Positions 26,115 to 36,296 of a stretch of DNA of 64,000 nt are shown piece after piece; within the stretch, counting starts at the first letter, position 1; each line of letters begins with the position of its first letter. A program made the translations under genes and the position numbers. Where the stretch lies: positions 16,635-80,634 of the forward strand of contig NZ_BQUN01000004.1 of NCBI RefSeq assembly GCF_026008495.1. Direction: 5' to 3'. The notes under the pieces were generated by a model. It was not told where the DNA came from. It was given only the letters and a program-made list of their open reading frames with translations, and made no database searches. The DNA comes from Streptomyces sp. A012304 (GTDB taxonomy: Bacteria; Actinomycetota; Actinomycetes; Streptomycetales; Streptomycetaceae).

Positions 26115-26435
26115 TCAGGCGAGGTGGAACACCTCGGTGAGGGGTTTCATGGCCTCGTCGGGCCGGGCGCCGTCCAGCGACTCGAAGAACGGCGCCATCT
26201 CCGCCTGCCAGCGGGCGTTGACCTCGGTGGCTTCCATGCCGGCCTGGGCGGCGGCGAAGTCCTCCGTCTCCAGGTAGCCGACGAGCAGGCCGTCCTCGCG
26301 CAGGAAGAGCGAGTAGTTGTGCCAGCCGGTGGCCGAGAGCGCCTCCAGCATCTCCGGCCAGACGGCGGCGTGCCGCTCGCGGTACTCGTCGAGGCGGTCG
26401 GCCCGGACCTTCAGCAGGAAGCACACGCGCTGCAT
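26115..26435 (-). CDS. rhaM: L-rhamnose mutarotase
   Basis: A 106-residue protein of the RhaM/YiiL family, a dimeric ferredoxin-like fold that interconverts alpha and beta L-rhamnopyranose. The start MQRVCFLLKVRADRLDEYRE and the motif ERHAAVWPEM, with the catalytic His, are diagnostic, as is HNYSLFLRED. It lies 17 nt after the substrate-binding protein gene, so it is in the transport operon and prepares the anomer used by the isomerase. Confidence 0.93.
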   Translation of the reverse strand: MQRVCFLLKVRADRLDEYRERHAAVWPEMLEALSATGWHNYSLFLREDGLLVGYLETEDFAAAQAGMEATEVNARWQAEMAPFFESLDGARPDEAMKPLTEVFHLA

Positions 26436-26452
26436 CAACACCCCTCCAGGGA

Positions 26453-27535
26453 TCAGAAGTTGAACTGGTCGATGTTCTTGGCGTCGAACACGGTCGGCTT
26501 GCCGAGGCTGATCACGCCGTCCTTGCCGATGGTGTAGGTGGTGCCGCCCGCCTTGAAGGTCTCGCCCTCCTTGCCGGTGATCTGGCCGGAGACCAGGGCG
26601 ACGGCGGTCTGCGCGGCCAGGGCGCCGAGCTTCGCCGGGTCCCACAGCTCGAAGGCGTCGACGGTGCCGTTCTTGACGTACTTGCGCATGTCGTTGGGGG
26701 TGCCGAGGCCGGTCAGCTTGACCTTGCCCTTGTACTTCGAGCCGGACAGGTACTGGGCGGCGGCCTTGATGCCGACGGTGGTCGGGGAGATGATCCCCTT
26801 CAGGTTCGGGTACTCCTGGAGCAGGCCCTGGGTCTGCTGGAAGGACTGCTGGGCGTCGTCGTTGCCGTACGCGACCTTGACGAGCTTGATGTCCTTGTAC
26901 TTGGGGTCCTTCAGCTCGTCCTTCATGAAGTCGATCCAGATGTTCTGGTTCGTCGCGGTCTGCGCGGCGGACAGGATCGCGATCTCGCCCTTGTAGCCGA
27001 TCTGCTCGGCGAGCAGCTGCACCTCGGTGCGGCCGAGGTCCTCGGCGGAGGCCTGCGAGACGAAGGCGTTGCGGCACTCCGGGTTGGTGTCGGAGTCGTA
27101 GGTGACGACCTTGATGTCGTTGCTCATGGCCTGCTTGAGCGCGGTGCACAGGGCGCCCGGGTCCTGCGCGGAGACGGCCATCGCGTCGACCTGCTGCTGG
27201 GTGAGGGTGTTGACGTAGCTCACCTGGCCGGAGGTGTCGGTGGCGCTGGAGGGGCCGACCTCCTTGTAGCTGGAGCCCAGCTCCTTCAGGGCCGCCTCGC
27301 CGCCCTTGTCGGCGGTGGTGAAGTAGGGGTTGTTGACCTGCTTGGGCAGGAAGCCGACGGTCAGGCCCTTCTTGGTGGCCGCGTTGGGGTCGGCCTTGCC
27401 GCCGGAGGCGGCCGCGCCGGTGCTCTCGTTCTTCACGTCCTCCTTGGTGGTGCCGCCGCAGGCGGTGGCGGCGAGGGCGAGGGAGGTGACGGCGGCGAGG
27501 GCCGCGCAGGCACGACGGAGGGATGACTTGCGCAT
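26453..27535 (-). CDS. rhaS: Rhamnose ABC transporter, substrate-binding lipoprotein
   Basis: A 360-residue sugar-binding lipoprotein. The signal sequence ends in the lipobox LAATAC (Cys at about residue 26), followed by an Ala/Gly linker and a type I periplasmic-binding fold (LTVGFLPKQVNNPYF, VVTYDSDTNPE, TGLGTPNDMRKYV). It resembles RhaS/AI-2-binding proteins. It is transcribed with the permeases and the ATPase; RhaS is the receptor of the ABC importer. Confidence 0.9.
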   Translation of the reverse strand: MRKSSLRRACAALAAVTSLALAATACGGTTKEDVKNESTGAAASGGKADPNAATKKGLTVGFLPKQVNNPYFTTADKGGEAALKELGSSYKEVGPSSATDTSGQVSYVNTLTQQQVDAMAVSAQDPGALCTALKQAMSNDIKVVTYDSDTNPECRNAFVSQASAEDLGRTEVQLLAEQIGYKGEIAILSAAQTATNQNIWIDFMKDELKDPKYKDIKLVKVAYGNDDAQQSFQQTQGLLQEYPNLKGIISPTTVGIKAAAQYLSGSKYKGKVKLTGLGTPNDMRKYVKNGTVDAFELWDPAKLGALAAQTAVALVSGQITGKEGETFKAGGTTYTIGKDGVISLGKPTVFDAKNIDQFNF

Positions 27536-27566
27536 GGCGGGTCCTTTATGAGGGGTGAGCGGGGTT

Positions 27567-28568
27567 TCAGGCCGTCGGGGTCGAGGCGGCGGCTCTACGG
27601 CCCGCCCTCGCGACGGAGATCTGGCGTGCGACCCGGGGGCCGAGCACGGAGACGACGAGCAGGACGCCGGTGACGACGATCTGCGACTGGGCGGAGACGT
27701 CCTGGAGGCTCATCACGTTCTGCAGCGCTCCGAGGAGGAAGACTCCCGCGATCGCGCCGCCGAGCGTGCCCTTGCCGCCGTCGAAGTCGATGCCGCCGAG
27801 CAGCACCGCGGCGATGACGGAGAGTTCGAGCCCGGTGGCGTTGTCGTAGCGGGCGCTGGCGTAGTGCAGCGCCCAGAAGACGCCGGTGAGGGAGGCCATC
27901 AGGCCGGTCAGGACGAACAGCAGCAGCTTCTGCCGCTTGACGCGGATGCCGGCGAAGCGGGCGGCCTCCTCGCTGGCGCCGATCGCGAACAGCGACCGGC
28001 CGAACGGGGTGGCGTGCAGGGCGACCACGGCGATCGCGAGCAGGACCACGAAGGGCAGGAAGGCCTGCGGGACGAAGCTGTCGCCGATGCGGCCGGCCGC
28101 GAAGTCCAGGTACTGGCTGGGGAAGTCGGTCACCGCGTCGGAGCCGAGCACGATCTGCGCGATGCCCCGGTAGGCGGCGAGGGTGCCGATGGTGACGGCG
28201 AGGGACGGCAGTCCGAGCCGGGTCACCAGCAGGCCGTTGATCAGACCGCACACGACGCCCAGCAGCAGGCAGATCGGGATGATCGCCTCGATGGTCAGGC
28301 CCTGGTTCCACAGGGCGCCCATCACGGCGCCGGAGAGGCCGGCCGTGGAGGCGACCGACAGGTCGATCTCCCCGGAGACCACCAGCAGGGTCATCGGCAG
28401 CGCGATCAGCGCGATCGGCAGGGTGTTGCCGATCAGGAAGGACAGGTTCAGCGCGTTGCCGAAGCCGTCGACGAAGGTGAAGGAGAACAGCAGCAGGACG
28501 ATCAGGAGGGCGCCGACGACCGTGTCCCAGCGGACCGCGCGGCTCGCGAAGGATCCGGACTCAGGCAT
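27567..28568 (-). CDS. rhaQ: Rhamnose ABC transporter permease
   Basis: A 333-residue membrane protein with about eight to ten hydrophobic helices, of the BPD_transp_2 family used by ribose/rhamnose importers. The EAA-like region is GEIDLSVASTAGLSGAVMGAL, plus GIRVKRQKLLLFVLTGLMASLTG. Its start overlaps the end of the other permease gene by 8 nt, indicating translational coupling. It pairs with rhaP as the two membrane subunits. Confidence 0.9.
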   Translation of the reverse strand: MPESGSFASRAVRWDTVVGALLIVLLLFSFTFVDGFGNALNLSFLIGNTLPIALIALPMTLLVVSGEIDLSVASTAGLSGAVMGALWNQGLTIEAIIPICLLLGVVCGLINGLLVTRLGLPSLAVTIGTLAAYRGIAQIVLGSDAVTDFPSQYLDFAAGRIGDSFVPQAFLPFVVLLAIAVVALHATPFGRSLFAIGASEEAARFAGIRVKRQKLLLFVLTGLMASLTGVFWALHYASARYDNATGLELSVIAAVLLGGIDFDGGKGTLGGAIAGVFLLGALQNVMSLQDVSAQSQIVVTGVLLVVSVLGPRVARQISVARAGRRAAASTPTA

Positions 28569-29601
28569 GGCGGGCGTTCCTCTTCTTCAGGGCCGACGCC
28601 ACCCGCAGCGCGACCACGCGGTCCACGGCGATGGCGAGGAGGAGCAGGATGCCGTTGATGGCGAGCACCCAGACGGAGCTGACACCGAGGGCGGGCAGCA
28701 CACTGTTGATGGAGGTCAGCAGGAGCGCGCCGAGGGCCGCGCCGTAGACGCTGCCGGAGCCGCCGGTGAAGACCACACCGCCGACGACGACCGCGCTGAC
28801 GACGGTGAGTTCGTAGCCGTTGCCGGTGCCGGAGTCGACGTTGCCGAAGCGGGCCAGGTACATCGCCCCGGCCAGGCCCGCGAGGGCGCCGCAGAAGGTG
28901 TAGGCGACCAGGATCCGCTTGCGGACGGGGATGCCGGCGAGGCGGGAGGCCTCCGGGTTGGAGCCGAGCGCGTACAGCTCGCGGCCGCTGCCGAAGTGCT
29001 TGAGGTAGTAGGCGGTGGCGATCAGCACGGCGAGGGCGATCAGCGCGAGATACGGCACGGCGGAGATGCCGTCGGAGCCGAAGTCGACGAAGCCGCCGGG
29101 CAGGTCGGCCGCGGTGATCTGCCGGGAGCCGACCCAGATGGAGTCGACGCCGCGGACGATGTACATCGTGCCGAGGGTGACGACGAGGGCCGGCACCTGG
29201 CCGAGGCTCACCAGCAGGCCGTTGAGCAGGCCGACGCCGATACCGAGCAGCACCGCCAGGGCGATCGCGACGACCGGGTCGCCGCCGTCCTGGAGGTGGA
29301 CGCCGGCGGCGAAGGCGGTGATGCCGAGGGTGGAGCCGACGGACAGGTCGACGTTCCTCGTGATCACCACCAGGGACTGGCCGGTGGCGACCAGGACCAG
29401 GATGGTCGCGTTCAGCAGCAGGTCCTTGATGCCCTGCTCGGAGAGGAACTCGCTGTTGCCGGCCTGGGTGACGGCGATCATCACCAGGAACACGATCAGG
29501 ATGGCGAGTTCGCGCATCTTGAAGACGCGGTCGACCAGCCGGGTGCCGCTGGACCGGGGAACCTCGGCGGCGGGGGCTTGGTTGGGGGTGGTCACCGTCA
29601 T
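28561..29601 (-). CDS. rhaP: Rhamnose ABC transporter permease
   Basis: A 346-residue membrane protein of the same family as its neighbour, with the related motifs [20 protein letters not shown] and [23 protein letters not shown]. Its ATG overlaps the ATPase stop (ATGA at 29598-29601), and its own end overlaps rhaQ, so rhaT-rhaP-rhaQ are tightly coupled. An N-terminal tail of about 30 residues is cytoplasmic. Confidence 0.9.
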   Translation of the reverse strand: MTVTTPNQAPAAEVPRSSGTRLVDRVFKMRELAILIVFLVMIAVTQAGNSEFLSEQGIKDLLLNATILVLVATGQSLVVITRNVDLSVGSTLGITAFAAGVHLQDGGDPVVAIALAVLLGIGVGLLNGLLVSLGQVPALVVTLGTMYIVRGVDSIWVGSRQITAADLPGGFVDFGSDGISAVPYLALIALAVLIATAYYLKHFGSGRELYALGSNPEASRLAGIPVRKRILVAYTFCGALAGLAGAMYLARFGNVDSGTGNGYELTVVSAVVVGGVVFTGGSGSVYGAALGALLLTSINSVLPALGVSSVWVLAINGILLLLAIAVDRVVALRVASALKKRNARHA

Positions 29602-31115
29602 GCGGCGGCCCTCCCGGTGGCGGCGGCCATCACGGTTTCCTCGGTGGCGTCGGAGCGGGGGATCTCGGCGGTGAGCCGGCCCTCGTGCATCACCAGCACG
29701 CGGTCGGCCATGCCGAGGACCTCGGGCAGGTCGGAGGAGATCATCAGGACGGCGACCCCGTCGGCGGCCAGCCGGCTCAGCAGGCGGTGCACCTCGGCCT
29801 TGGTGCCGACGTCGATGCCCCGGGTGGGCTCGTCGACGATGAGCACCTTGGGGGCGGTGGCCAGCCATTTGGCGAGGACGACCTTCTGCTGGTTGCCGCC
29901 GGACAGGGTGTTGACGGTGTCGGCGATCCGGGCGTACTTCACCTGGAGCTTGACCGCCCAGTCGAGGGAGCGGCTGCGCTCGGCGTCCCGGTCCATCAGG
30001 CCGGCCTTGACGGTGGTCCGCAGGCCGGTGAGGCCGATGTTGCGCTCGATGGACATGTCCATCACCAGGCCCTGGGCGCGCCGGTCCTCGGGGACCAGGG
30101 CCAGCCCGGCGGCCATCGCGGTGGAGGGGGCGCCGTTGGTGAGCTTGCGCCCGTCGATCTCCACCTCGCCCGCGTCCCAGCGGTCGATGCCGAAGATCGC
30201 CCGGGCGACCTCCGTGCGCCCGGCGCCGACCAGTCCGGCCAGTCCGACGATCTCGCCGCGCCGGACCTCGAAGGAGACGTCGGTGAAGACGCCCTCCCGG
30301 GTCAGCCGGCGGACGCTGAGGGCGACCTCGCCCGGGGTGACGTCCTGCTTGGGGTAGAGCTCGTCGAGGTCGCGGCCGACCATGCGGCGGACCAGGTCGT
30401 CCTCGGTCATGCCGGCCAGCGGTTCGCTGGCGATCCAGGCGCCGTCGCGCAGGGTGGTCACCCGCTGGCAGATCTCGAAGATCTCCTCCAGCCGGTGCGA
30501 GATGAACAGGACGGCCGCGCCCTGTTCGCGCAGGGTGCGCACGACACCGAAGAGGCGGGCGACCTCGCTGCCGGTGAGGGCGGCGGTCGGCTCGTCCATG
30601 ATGAGCACGCGGGCGTCGAAGGAGAGGGCCTTGGCGATCTCGACGATCTGCTGGTCGGCGATGGACAGGCCGCGTGCCGGGCGGTCGGGGTCGAGGTCGA
30701 CGCCGAGGCGCTGCATCAGGGCGGCGGTCGCCCGGTGGGTGGCCTTGTGGTCGATGCGGCCGAGGGCGCGGCGCGGCTGGCGGCCCATGAAGATGTTCTC
30801 GGCGATCGACAGGTCCGGGAAGAGCGTGGGCTCCTGGTAGATGACGGCGATGCCGGCGTCGCGTGCGTCACCGGGGCCGTGGAAGACGACGGGCTCACCG
30901 TCGAGCAGCACCTGGCCGGCGTCCGGTCGGTGCACCCCGGCGAGCGTCTTGATGAGGGTCGACTTGCCCGCGCCGTTCTCACCGGCGAGGGCGTGCACCT
31001 CGCCGGGGAACAGCTCCAGGGAGACGCCCCGCAGGGCGCGTACGGCGCCGAACGACTTGGCGACGTCCGTGAGCGCCAGCACCGGGGCCGGTCCCGTGTC
31101 GGACGGGTGGGTCAT
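29598..31115 (-). CDS. rhaT: Rhamnose ABC transporter, dual-domain ATPase
   Basis: A 505-residue tandem ATPase typical of sugar importers (RbsA/XylG/RhaT type). The first domain has Walker [11 protein letters not shown] at about residues 43-52, signature [17 protein letters not shown] and Walker [12 protein letters not shown]. The second has [15 protein letters not shown] and [14 protein letters not shown]. As in many such proteins, the second Walker A ([12 protein letters not shown]) is degenerate. The ATG at 31115 follows GAGGAGCCACCC; longer starts are unsupported. It is the first gene of the leftward operon. Confidence 0.92.
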   Translation of the reverse strand: MTHPSDTGPAPVLALTDVAKSFGAVRALRGVSLELFPGEVHALAGENGAGKSTLIKTLAGVHRPDAGQVLLDGEPVVFHGPGDARDAGIAVIYQEPTLFPDLSIAENIFMGRQPRRALGRIDHKATHRATAALMQRLGVDLDPDRPARGLSIADQQIVEIAKALSFDARVLIMDEPTAALTGSEVARLFGVVRTLREQGAAVLFISHRLEEIFEICQRVTTLRDGAWIASEPLAGMTEDDLVRRMVGRDLDELYPKQDVTPGEVALSVRRLTREGVFTDVSFEVRRGEIVGLAGLVGAGRTEVARAIFGIDRWDAGEVEIDGRKLTNGAPSTAMAAGLALVPEDRRAQGLVMDMSIERNIGLTGLRTTVKAGLMDRDAERSRSLDWAVKLQVKYARIADTVNTLSGGNQQKVVLAKWLATAPKVLIVDEPTRGIDVGTKAEVHRLLSRLAADGVAVLMISSDLPEVLGMADRVLVMHEGRLTAEIPRSDATEETVMAAATGRAAA

Positions 31116-31170
31116 GGGTGGCTCCTCGACGACGTCTGCGAACTTCCCATCGGGGGCCGTCACGACGTCG

Positions 31171-31182
31171 TGAAAGGTTTCA
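31171..31182. promoter_or_regulatory. Candidate RhaR operator 1
   Basis: TGAAAGGTTTCA, a LacI-family-style palindrome (TGAAA/TTTCA arms), lies 56 nt upstream of the rhaT ATG, positioned to control the leftward transport operon. Confidence 0.6.
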
Positions 31183-31236
31183 ACTGGATGGCCGGGACGT
31201 TAGGCATGGCGGCCATGTCACGTCAATGGCTACAGC

Positions 31237-31251
31237 TCGAAAAGTTTTCGA
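31237..31251. promoter_or_regulatory. Perfect palindrome in the rhamnose promoter
   Basis: TCGAAAAGTTTTCGA has perfect 7-bp arms around a central G. It lies midway between the two operons and differs from the TGAA-type sites, so it may bind RhaR or a second factor. Confidence 0.55.
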
Positions 31252-31336
31252 TAATCGAAGGTCACGCGTCGGTCACGGAGAACGGTCCAGGACAGGGGGC
31301 TTGACACTCCCCCGGCGGGCTCATAGCTTCCCGTTC

Positions 31337-31348
31337 TGAATCGTTTCA
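31337..31348. promoter_or_regulatory. Candidate RhaR operator 2
   Basis: TGAATCGTTTCA differs at one base from the symmetric TGAAACGTTTCA and resembles the site at 31171. It lies 82 nt upstream of the rhaI GTG, positioned to control the catabolic operon. Confidence 0.6.
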
Positions 31349-31352
31349 TCGA

Positions 31353-31409
31353 GAGCTCCTCAGGAGCTCGCCCACAGCTCGTTTGAAGCTCGTCCGGAAG
31401 CCTCCGGAC
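31353..31409 (+). promoter_or_regulatory. Two inverted repeats in the rhaI leader
   Basis: GAGCTCCT and AGGAGCTC (31353-31369, one-base centre) form one palindrome. GTCCGGA-AGCC-TCCGGAC (31392-31409) forms a 7-bp stem with a 4-nt loop, ending 9 nt before the AGGAG of rhaI. AGCTCG occurs three times between and within them. They could fold in the 5' leader near the ribosome site. Confidence 0.5.
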
Positions 31410-31429
31410 CGATGTCACAGGAGCCCGAA

Positions 31430-32590
31430 GTGACCGACCTCGCCGCGGTGAAAGCCGCGCTGAAGACACAGGCCGTCGAGACGCCGTCGTGGGCGTACGG
31501 GAACTCGGGGACCCGCTTCAAGGTGTTCGCCCAGCAGGGCGTACCGCGCACGCCGCAGGAGAAGCTGGACGACGCGGCCCAGGTGCACGCCTTCACGGGC
31601 GTGGCCCCGACCGTCGCCCTGCACATCCCGTGGGACAAGGTGGAGGACTACTCCGCACTTGCGAAACACGCCGAGGACCGGGGTGTGCGCCTGGGAGCCA
31701 TCAACTCCAACACCTTCCAGGACGACGACTACAAGCTGGGCAGCGTCTGCCACCCCGACGCGGCGATCCGCCGCAAGGCCGTCGACCATCTGCTGGAGTG
31801 CGTCGACATCATGGACGCCACCGGCTCGACGGACCTGAAGCTGTGGTTCGCCGACGGGACGAACTATCCCGGCCAGGACGACATCCGCGCCCGGCAGGAC
31901 CGGCTGGCCGAGGGGCTGGCCGAGGTGTACGAGCGGCTCGGCGAGGGCCAGCGGATGCTGCTGGAGTACAAGTTCTTCGAGCCGGCCTTCTACACGACGG
32001 ACGTCCCGGACTGGGGCACCGCCTACGCGCACTGCCTCAAGCTCGGGCCGAAGGCGCAGGTCGTGGTGGACACCGGGCACCACGCGCCCGGCACCAACAT
32101 CGAGTTCATCGTCGCCACGCTGCTGCGGGAACAGAAGCTCGGCGGGTTCGACTTCAACTCGCGCTTCTACGCCGACGACGACCTGATGGTGGGCGCCGCC
32201 GACCCCTTCCAGCTGTTCCGGATCATGTACGAGGTGGTGCGCGGGGGCGGTTTCACCCCCGACGTCGCGTTCATGCTCGACCAGTGCCACAACATCGAGG
32301 CGAAGATCCCGGCGATCATCCGGTCCGTGATGAACGTGCAGGAGGCCACGGCCAAGGCGCTGCTGGTCGACCGGTCGGCACTGGCCGCCGCGCAGGCGTC
32401 CGGGGACGTGCTGGAGGCGAACGCGGTGCTGATGGACGCGTACAACACGGACGTGCGTCCGTTGCTGCGCGAGGTGCGCGAGGAGATGGGGCTGGGTCCC
32501 GACCCGATCGCGGCGTACCGGGCGTCCGGGTGGGCCGAGAAGATCGTCGCCGAACGGGTCGGTGGCGAGCAGGCCGGCTGGGGGGCGTGA
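31430..32590 (+). CDS. rhaI: L-rhamnose isomerase
   Basis: A 386-residue sugar isomerase of the RhaI (Pseudomonas/Rhizobium-type) TIM-barrel family, converting L-rhamnose to L-rhamnulose. Family motifs include [61 protein letters not shown] and [15 protein letters not shown], which supply the metal-binding Glu, Asp and His. The GTG at 31430 is preferred: it has AGGAG 6 nt upstream, whereas the in-frame ATG at 31412 sits right after a hairpin with no ribosome site. It is the first gene of the catabolic operon. Confidence 0.93.
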   Translation: MTDLAAVKAALKTQAVETPSWAYGNSGTRFKVFAQQGVPRTPQEKLDDAAQVHAFTGVAPTVALHIPWDKVEDYSALAKHAEDRGVRLGAINSNTFQDDDYKLGSVCHPDAAIRRKAVDHLLECVDIMDATGSTDLKLWFADGTNYPGQDDIRARQDRLAEGLAEVYERLGEGQRMLLEYKFFEPAFYTTDVPDWGTAYAHCLKLGPKAQVVVDTGHHAPGTNIEFIVATLLREQKLGGFDFNSRFYADDDLMVGAADPFQLFRIMYEVVRGGGFTPDVAFMLDQCHNIEAKIPAIIRSVMNVQEATAKALLVDRSALAAAQASGDVLEANAVLMDAYNTDVRPLLREVREEMGLGPDPIAAYRASGWAEKIVAERVGGEQAGWGA

Positions 32591-32728
32591 GCGTCCGCCG
32601 GGTTCTGTTCGTCGCGGACCGCGGGCCGTTCGTGGCTGGTCGCGCCCACGCGGCGGAGCCGCTCATCGAAACAGCCCCGCGCCCCACAGCACGCACTCAC
32701 GCTCTCTCATAAGTAAGGACTGACCTTC

Positions 32729-34768
32729 ATGGCACCGCATCCCGAAGCCGCCGCTCTCCTCGCCCGGTCCCATCGGCTGGGTTCCGACCCCCGCAACACC
32801 AACTACGCCGGCGGCAACGCCTCCGCCAAGGGCTCCGACACCGATCCCGTCACCGGTGGTGACGTCGAGCTGATGTGGGTGAAGGGGTCCGGTGGGGACC
32901 TCGGGACGCTCACCGAGGCGGGGCTGGCGGTACTGCGCCTGGACCGGCTGCGGGCGCTCGTCGACGTCTACCCCGGGGTCGAGCGCGAGGACGAGATGGT
33001 CGCCGCGTTCGACTACTGCCTGCACGGCAAGGGCGGTGCCGCGCCCTCCATCGACACGGCGATGCACGGGCTGGTCGACGCCGCCCATGTGGACCACCTG
33101 CACCCCGACTCGGGCATCGCGCTCGCCTGCGCCGCCGACGGGGAGAAGCTGACCGCCGAGTGTTTCGGGGACAGCGTGGTGTGGGTGCCGTGGCGGCGGC
33201 CCGGGTTCCAGCTGGGGCTGGACATCGCGGCCGTGAAGGAGGCCAACCCTCAGGCCATCGGCTGCGTCCTCGGCGGGCACGGCATCACCGCCTGGGGTGA
33301 CACCGCCGAGGAGTGCGAGCGCAACTCGCTGCACATCATCCGCACCGCCGAGGCGTTCCTCGACGAGCGGGGCAAGGCCGAGCCCTTCGGGCCCGTCCTC
33401 GAGGGGTACGAGGCGCTGCCCGACGCCGAGCGCCGGCAGCGGGCCGCCGCGCTCGCCCCCCACGTGCGGGCCGTCGCCTCACAGGACAGGCCGCAGGTCG
33501 GGCACTTCACCGACGCGGACGTGGTGCTGGACTTCGTCTCCCGCGCCGAGCACCCGCGGCTGGCGGCACTGGGCACCTCCTGCCCCGACCACTTCCTGCG
33601 CACCAAGGTGCGGCCGCTGGTCCTGGACCTGCCGCCGACCGCCCCGCTGGAGGAGGCGATCGCCCGGCTGAAGGAGCTGCACGCCGCCTACCGCGAGGAG
33701 TACGCCGCCTACTACCAGCGGCACGCCGAGCCCGACTCCCCCGCGATGCGCGGCGCCGACCCGGCGATCGTGCTGGTCCCCGGCGTGGGCATGTTCTCCT
33801 TCGGCAAGGACAAGCAGACCGCGCGGGTGGCCGGCGAGTTCTACGTCAACGCCATCAACGTCATGCGGGGCGCCGAGGCGGTCTCGACGTACGCGCCCAT
33901 CGAGGAGTCGGAGAAGTTCCGCATCGAGTACTGGGCGCTGGAGGAGGCCAAGCTCCAGCGGATGCCGAAGCCGAAGCCGCTGGCCACCCGGGTGGCGCTG
34001 GTGACGGGCGCCGGCAGCGGGATCGGCAGGGCGATCGCGCACCGCCTGGTGGCCGAGGGCGCCTGTGTCGTCGTCGCGGACCTGAACGCGGAGAACGCGG
34101 CCGCCGTCGCCGAGGAGCTGGGCGGTCCCGACAAGGCCGTCGCCGTGACCGTCGACGTGACGTCCGAGGAGCAGATCGGGGCGGCGTTCGAAGCGGCCGC
34201 GCTGGCCTTCGGCGGGGTGGACCTGGTGGTCAACAACGCCGGCATCTCCATCTCCAAGCCGCTGCTGGAGACCTCGGCCAAGGACTGGGACCTCCAGCAC
34301 GACATCATGGCCCGCGGGTCCTTCCTGGTCTCGCGCGAGGCGGCCCGGGTGATGATCGCGCAGGGGCTGGGCGGCGACATCGTCTACATCGCCTCGAAGA
34401 ACGCCGTCTTCGCCGGTCCGAACAACATCGCCTACTCGGCCACCAAGGCCGACCAGGCGCACCAGGTGCGGCTGCTCGCCGCCGAGCTGGGCGAGCACGG
34501 CATCCGCGTCAACGGCGTCAACCCGGACGGGGTCGTGCGCGGCTCCGGGATCTTCGCGGGCGGCTGGGGCGCGCAGCGCGCGGCCGTGTACGGGGTGGAG
34601 GAGGAGAAGCTGGGCGAGTTCTACGCGCAGCGGACCATCCTCAAGCGCGAGGTGCTGCCCGAGCACGTGGCGAACGCCGTGTTCGCGCTGACCGGCGGTG
34701 AGCTCACCCACACCACCGGGCTGCACGTCCCGGTCGACGCCGGCGTCGCCGCCGCCTTCCTGCGGTGA
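32729..34768 (+). CDS. rhaEW: Fused rhamnulose-1-phosphate aldolase / lactaldehyde dehydrogenase
   Basis: A 679-residue bifunctional protein (RhaEW, YuxG-like). Residues about 1-415 form a class II aldolase/adducin domain (NAGGNASAKG, VDAAHVDHLHPDS with zinc His residues). Residues about 420-679 form an SDR with TGAGSGIG near 425, NNAG and YSATK near 569. The first half should split rhamnulose-1-P to DHAP and L-lactaldehyde; the second should oxidise lactaldehyde to L-lactate. Its stop overlaps the kinase start (GTGA). The 138 bp after rhaI hold no gene. Confidence 0.92.
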   Translation: MAPHPEAAALLARSHRLGSDPRNTNYAGGNASAKGSDTDPVTGGDVELMWVKGSGGDLGTLTEAGLAVLRLDRLRALVDVYPGVEREDEMVAAFDYCLHGKGGAAPSIDTAMHGLVDAAHVDHLHPDSGIALACAADGEKLTAECFGDSVVWVPWRRPGFQLGLDIAAVKEANPQAIGCVLGGHGITAWGDTAEECERNSLHIIRTAEAFLDERGKAEPFGPVLEGYEALPDAERRQRAAALAPHVRAVASQDRPQVGHFTDADVVLDFVSRAEHPRLAALGTSCPDHFLRTKVRPLVLDLPPTAPLEEAIARLKELHAAYREEYAAYYQRHAEPDSPAMRGADPAIVLVPGVGMFSFGKDKQTARVAGEFYVNAINVMRGAEAVSTYAPIEESEKFRIEYWALEEAKLQRMPKPKPLATRVALVTGAGSGIGRAIAHRLVAEGACVVVADLNAENAAAVAEELGGPDKAVAVTVDVTSEEQIGAAFEAAALAFGGVDLVVNNAGISISKPLLETSAKDWDLQHDIMARGSFLVSREAARVMIAQGLGGDIVYIASKNAVFAGPNNIAYSATKADQAHQVRLLAAELGEHGIRVNGVNPDGVVRGSGIFAGGWGAQRAAVYGVEEEKLGEFYAQRTILKREVLPEHVANAVFALTGGELTHTTGLHVPVDAGVAAAFLR

Positions 34769-36225
34769 CGGCCGTGCGCTCGTACGCGGCGGTCGACCTC
34801 GGCGCCTCCAGTGGGCGGGTGATGGTCGGCCGCGTGACCCCGGACTCGCTGGAGCTGACGGAAGCGCACCGCTTCCCCAACCGGCCCGTGCGGGTCCCGG
34901 AGGGGCTGCGCTGGGACGTCCTCGGGCTGTACGCGGGCGTCCTCCAGGGGCTGCGGGCGGCCGGCGCCCACTGCGGTGGACGGCTCGACTCCGTCGGCAT
35001 CGACAGCTGGGCCGTCGACTACGGCCTGCTGGATGCCGACGGGGCCCTGCTGGGCAACCCGGTGCACTACCGCGACGCCCGCACCGAGGGCGTCGCGGAG
35101 AAGGTGTGGGCCACGGTCCCGGCCGCCGAGCTGTACGCGGCGACGGGACTCCAGTACGCGCCGTTCAACACGCTCTACCAGTTGACGGCGGCGGCGTCCT
35201 CGGCACAGCTGGCCCACGCCCGGCGGCTGCTGCTCGTCCCCGACCTGCTGTCGTACTGGCTCACCGGGGAGCAGGGCACCGAGCTGACCAACGCCTCCAC
35301 CACCCAGCTCATCGATCCGCGCACGCGTGACTGGGCGTACGGCATCGCCTCGCGGCTGGGCATCGACCTGAAGCTGTTCGCCCCGCTGCGGCAGCCCGGG
35401 GATCCGGCCGGTGTGCTGCGGCCGGAGGTGCTGGAGGAGACGGGACTGACCGGTCCGGTGCCGGTGACGGCCGTCGGCTCGCACGACACCGCGTCCGCGG
35501 TCGCCGCCGTCCCGGCGACGGGTGAGCGCTTCGCCTACATCTGCACCGGCACCTGGTCCCTGGCCGGCCTGGAGCTCGACGCGCCCGTGCTCACCGAGGA
35601 CAGCCGCGCCGCCAACTTCACCAATGAGCTGGGCCTGGACGGCTCGGTCCGCTACCTGCGCAACATCATGGGCCTGTGGCTGCTCCAGGAATGCGTGCGG
35701 GCCTGGGGCGACCCGGACCTGGGCGGGCTGCTGCGCGAGGCCGCCGCCGTCCCGGCGCTGCGCTCGGTGGTGGACGCGGGCGACGCCGCCTTCCTCGCGC
35801 CCGGCCGGATGCCCGAGCGGATCGCCGAGGCCTGCCGGGTCTCGGGGCAGCCGGTGCCCGAGTCGCGCGGCGAGATCACGCGCTGCATCCTCGACTCGCT
35901 GGCCCTGGCCCACCGCCGGGCGGTCGACGAGGCCCAGCGGCTGGCCGGTCACCCGGTCGACGTGGTGCACATCGTCGGCGGGGGCACCCGCAACGCCCTG
36001 CTGTGCCAGCTCACCGCCGACGCCTGCGGGCTGCCGGTGGTGGCCGGCCCGACCGAGGCGGCCGCCCTCGGCAACATCCTGGTCCAGGCCCGGGCGCACG
36101 GGCTGGTCGGCGACCGCGCCGCCATGCGGCGGCTGCTGGCCCGCACCCAGCCGCTGACGCGGTACGAGCCGCAGGGCGACACCGGTGCGTGGCGCGCGGC
36201 GGAGGCCCGGCTCACCACGCGGTGA
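34765..36225 (+). CDS. rhaB: Rhamnulokinase
   Basis: A 486-residue FGGY-family carbohydrate kinase: AAVDLGASSGRVMVG at the start, GIDSWAVDYGLLD, CTGTWSLAGLELD, and the C-terminal ATP-binding HIVGGGTRNALLCQL. It phosphorylates L-rhamnulose to rhamnulose-1-phosphate, the substrate of the fused aldolase. The GTG start overlaps the preceding stop by 4 nt. The lut genes follow after 71 nt. Confidence 0.93.
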   Translation: MTAVRSYAAVDLGASSGRVMVGRVTPDSLELTEAHRFPNRPVRVPEGLRWDVLGLYAGVLQGLRAAGAHCGGRLDSVGIDSWAVDYGLLDADGALLGNPVHYRDARTEGVAEKVWATVPAAELYAATGLQYAPFNTLYQLTAAASSAQLAHARRLLLVPDLLSYWLTGEQGTELTNASTTQLIDPRTRDWAYGIASRLGIDLKLFAPLRQPGDPAGVLRPEVLEETGLTGPVPVTAVGSHDTASAVAAVPATGERFAYICTGTWSLAGLELDAPVLTEDSRAANFTNELGLDGSVRYLRNIMGLWLLQECVRAWGDPDLGGLLREAAAVPALRSVVDAGDAAFLAPGRMPERIAEACRVSGQPVPESRGEITRCILDSLALAHRRAVDEAQRLAGHPVDVVHIVGGGTRNALLCQLTADACGLPVVAGPTEAAALGNILVQARAHGLVGDRAAMRRLLARTQPLTRYEPQGDTGAWRAAEARLTTR

Positions 36226-36296
36226 GACCGGGCTCGCCCCGACGGCACCCGCCGACTACGCTTCACCCATCCGATGACCTACCCCGAGGAGCCGCG

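Larger units (their letters stand above)
31116..31429. promoter_or_regulatory. Divergent rhamnose promoter region
   Basis: This 314-bp gap separates the transport operon from the catabolic operon. It is notably AT-richer than its surroundings. It holds three LacI-like palindromes, TGAAAGGTTTCA (31171-31182), TCGAAAAGTTTTCGA (31237-31251) and TGAATCGTTTCA (31337-31348), and two hairpin-forming repeats in the rhaI leader. No protein is encoded. Confidence 0.8.

Noticed and set aside
24411..26537. Long rightward frame opposite the BNR enzyme
   Set aside because: Gly/Val/Glu-rich low-information translation with no ribosome site; the opposite strand encodes a clear signal peptide and propeller.
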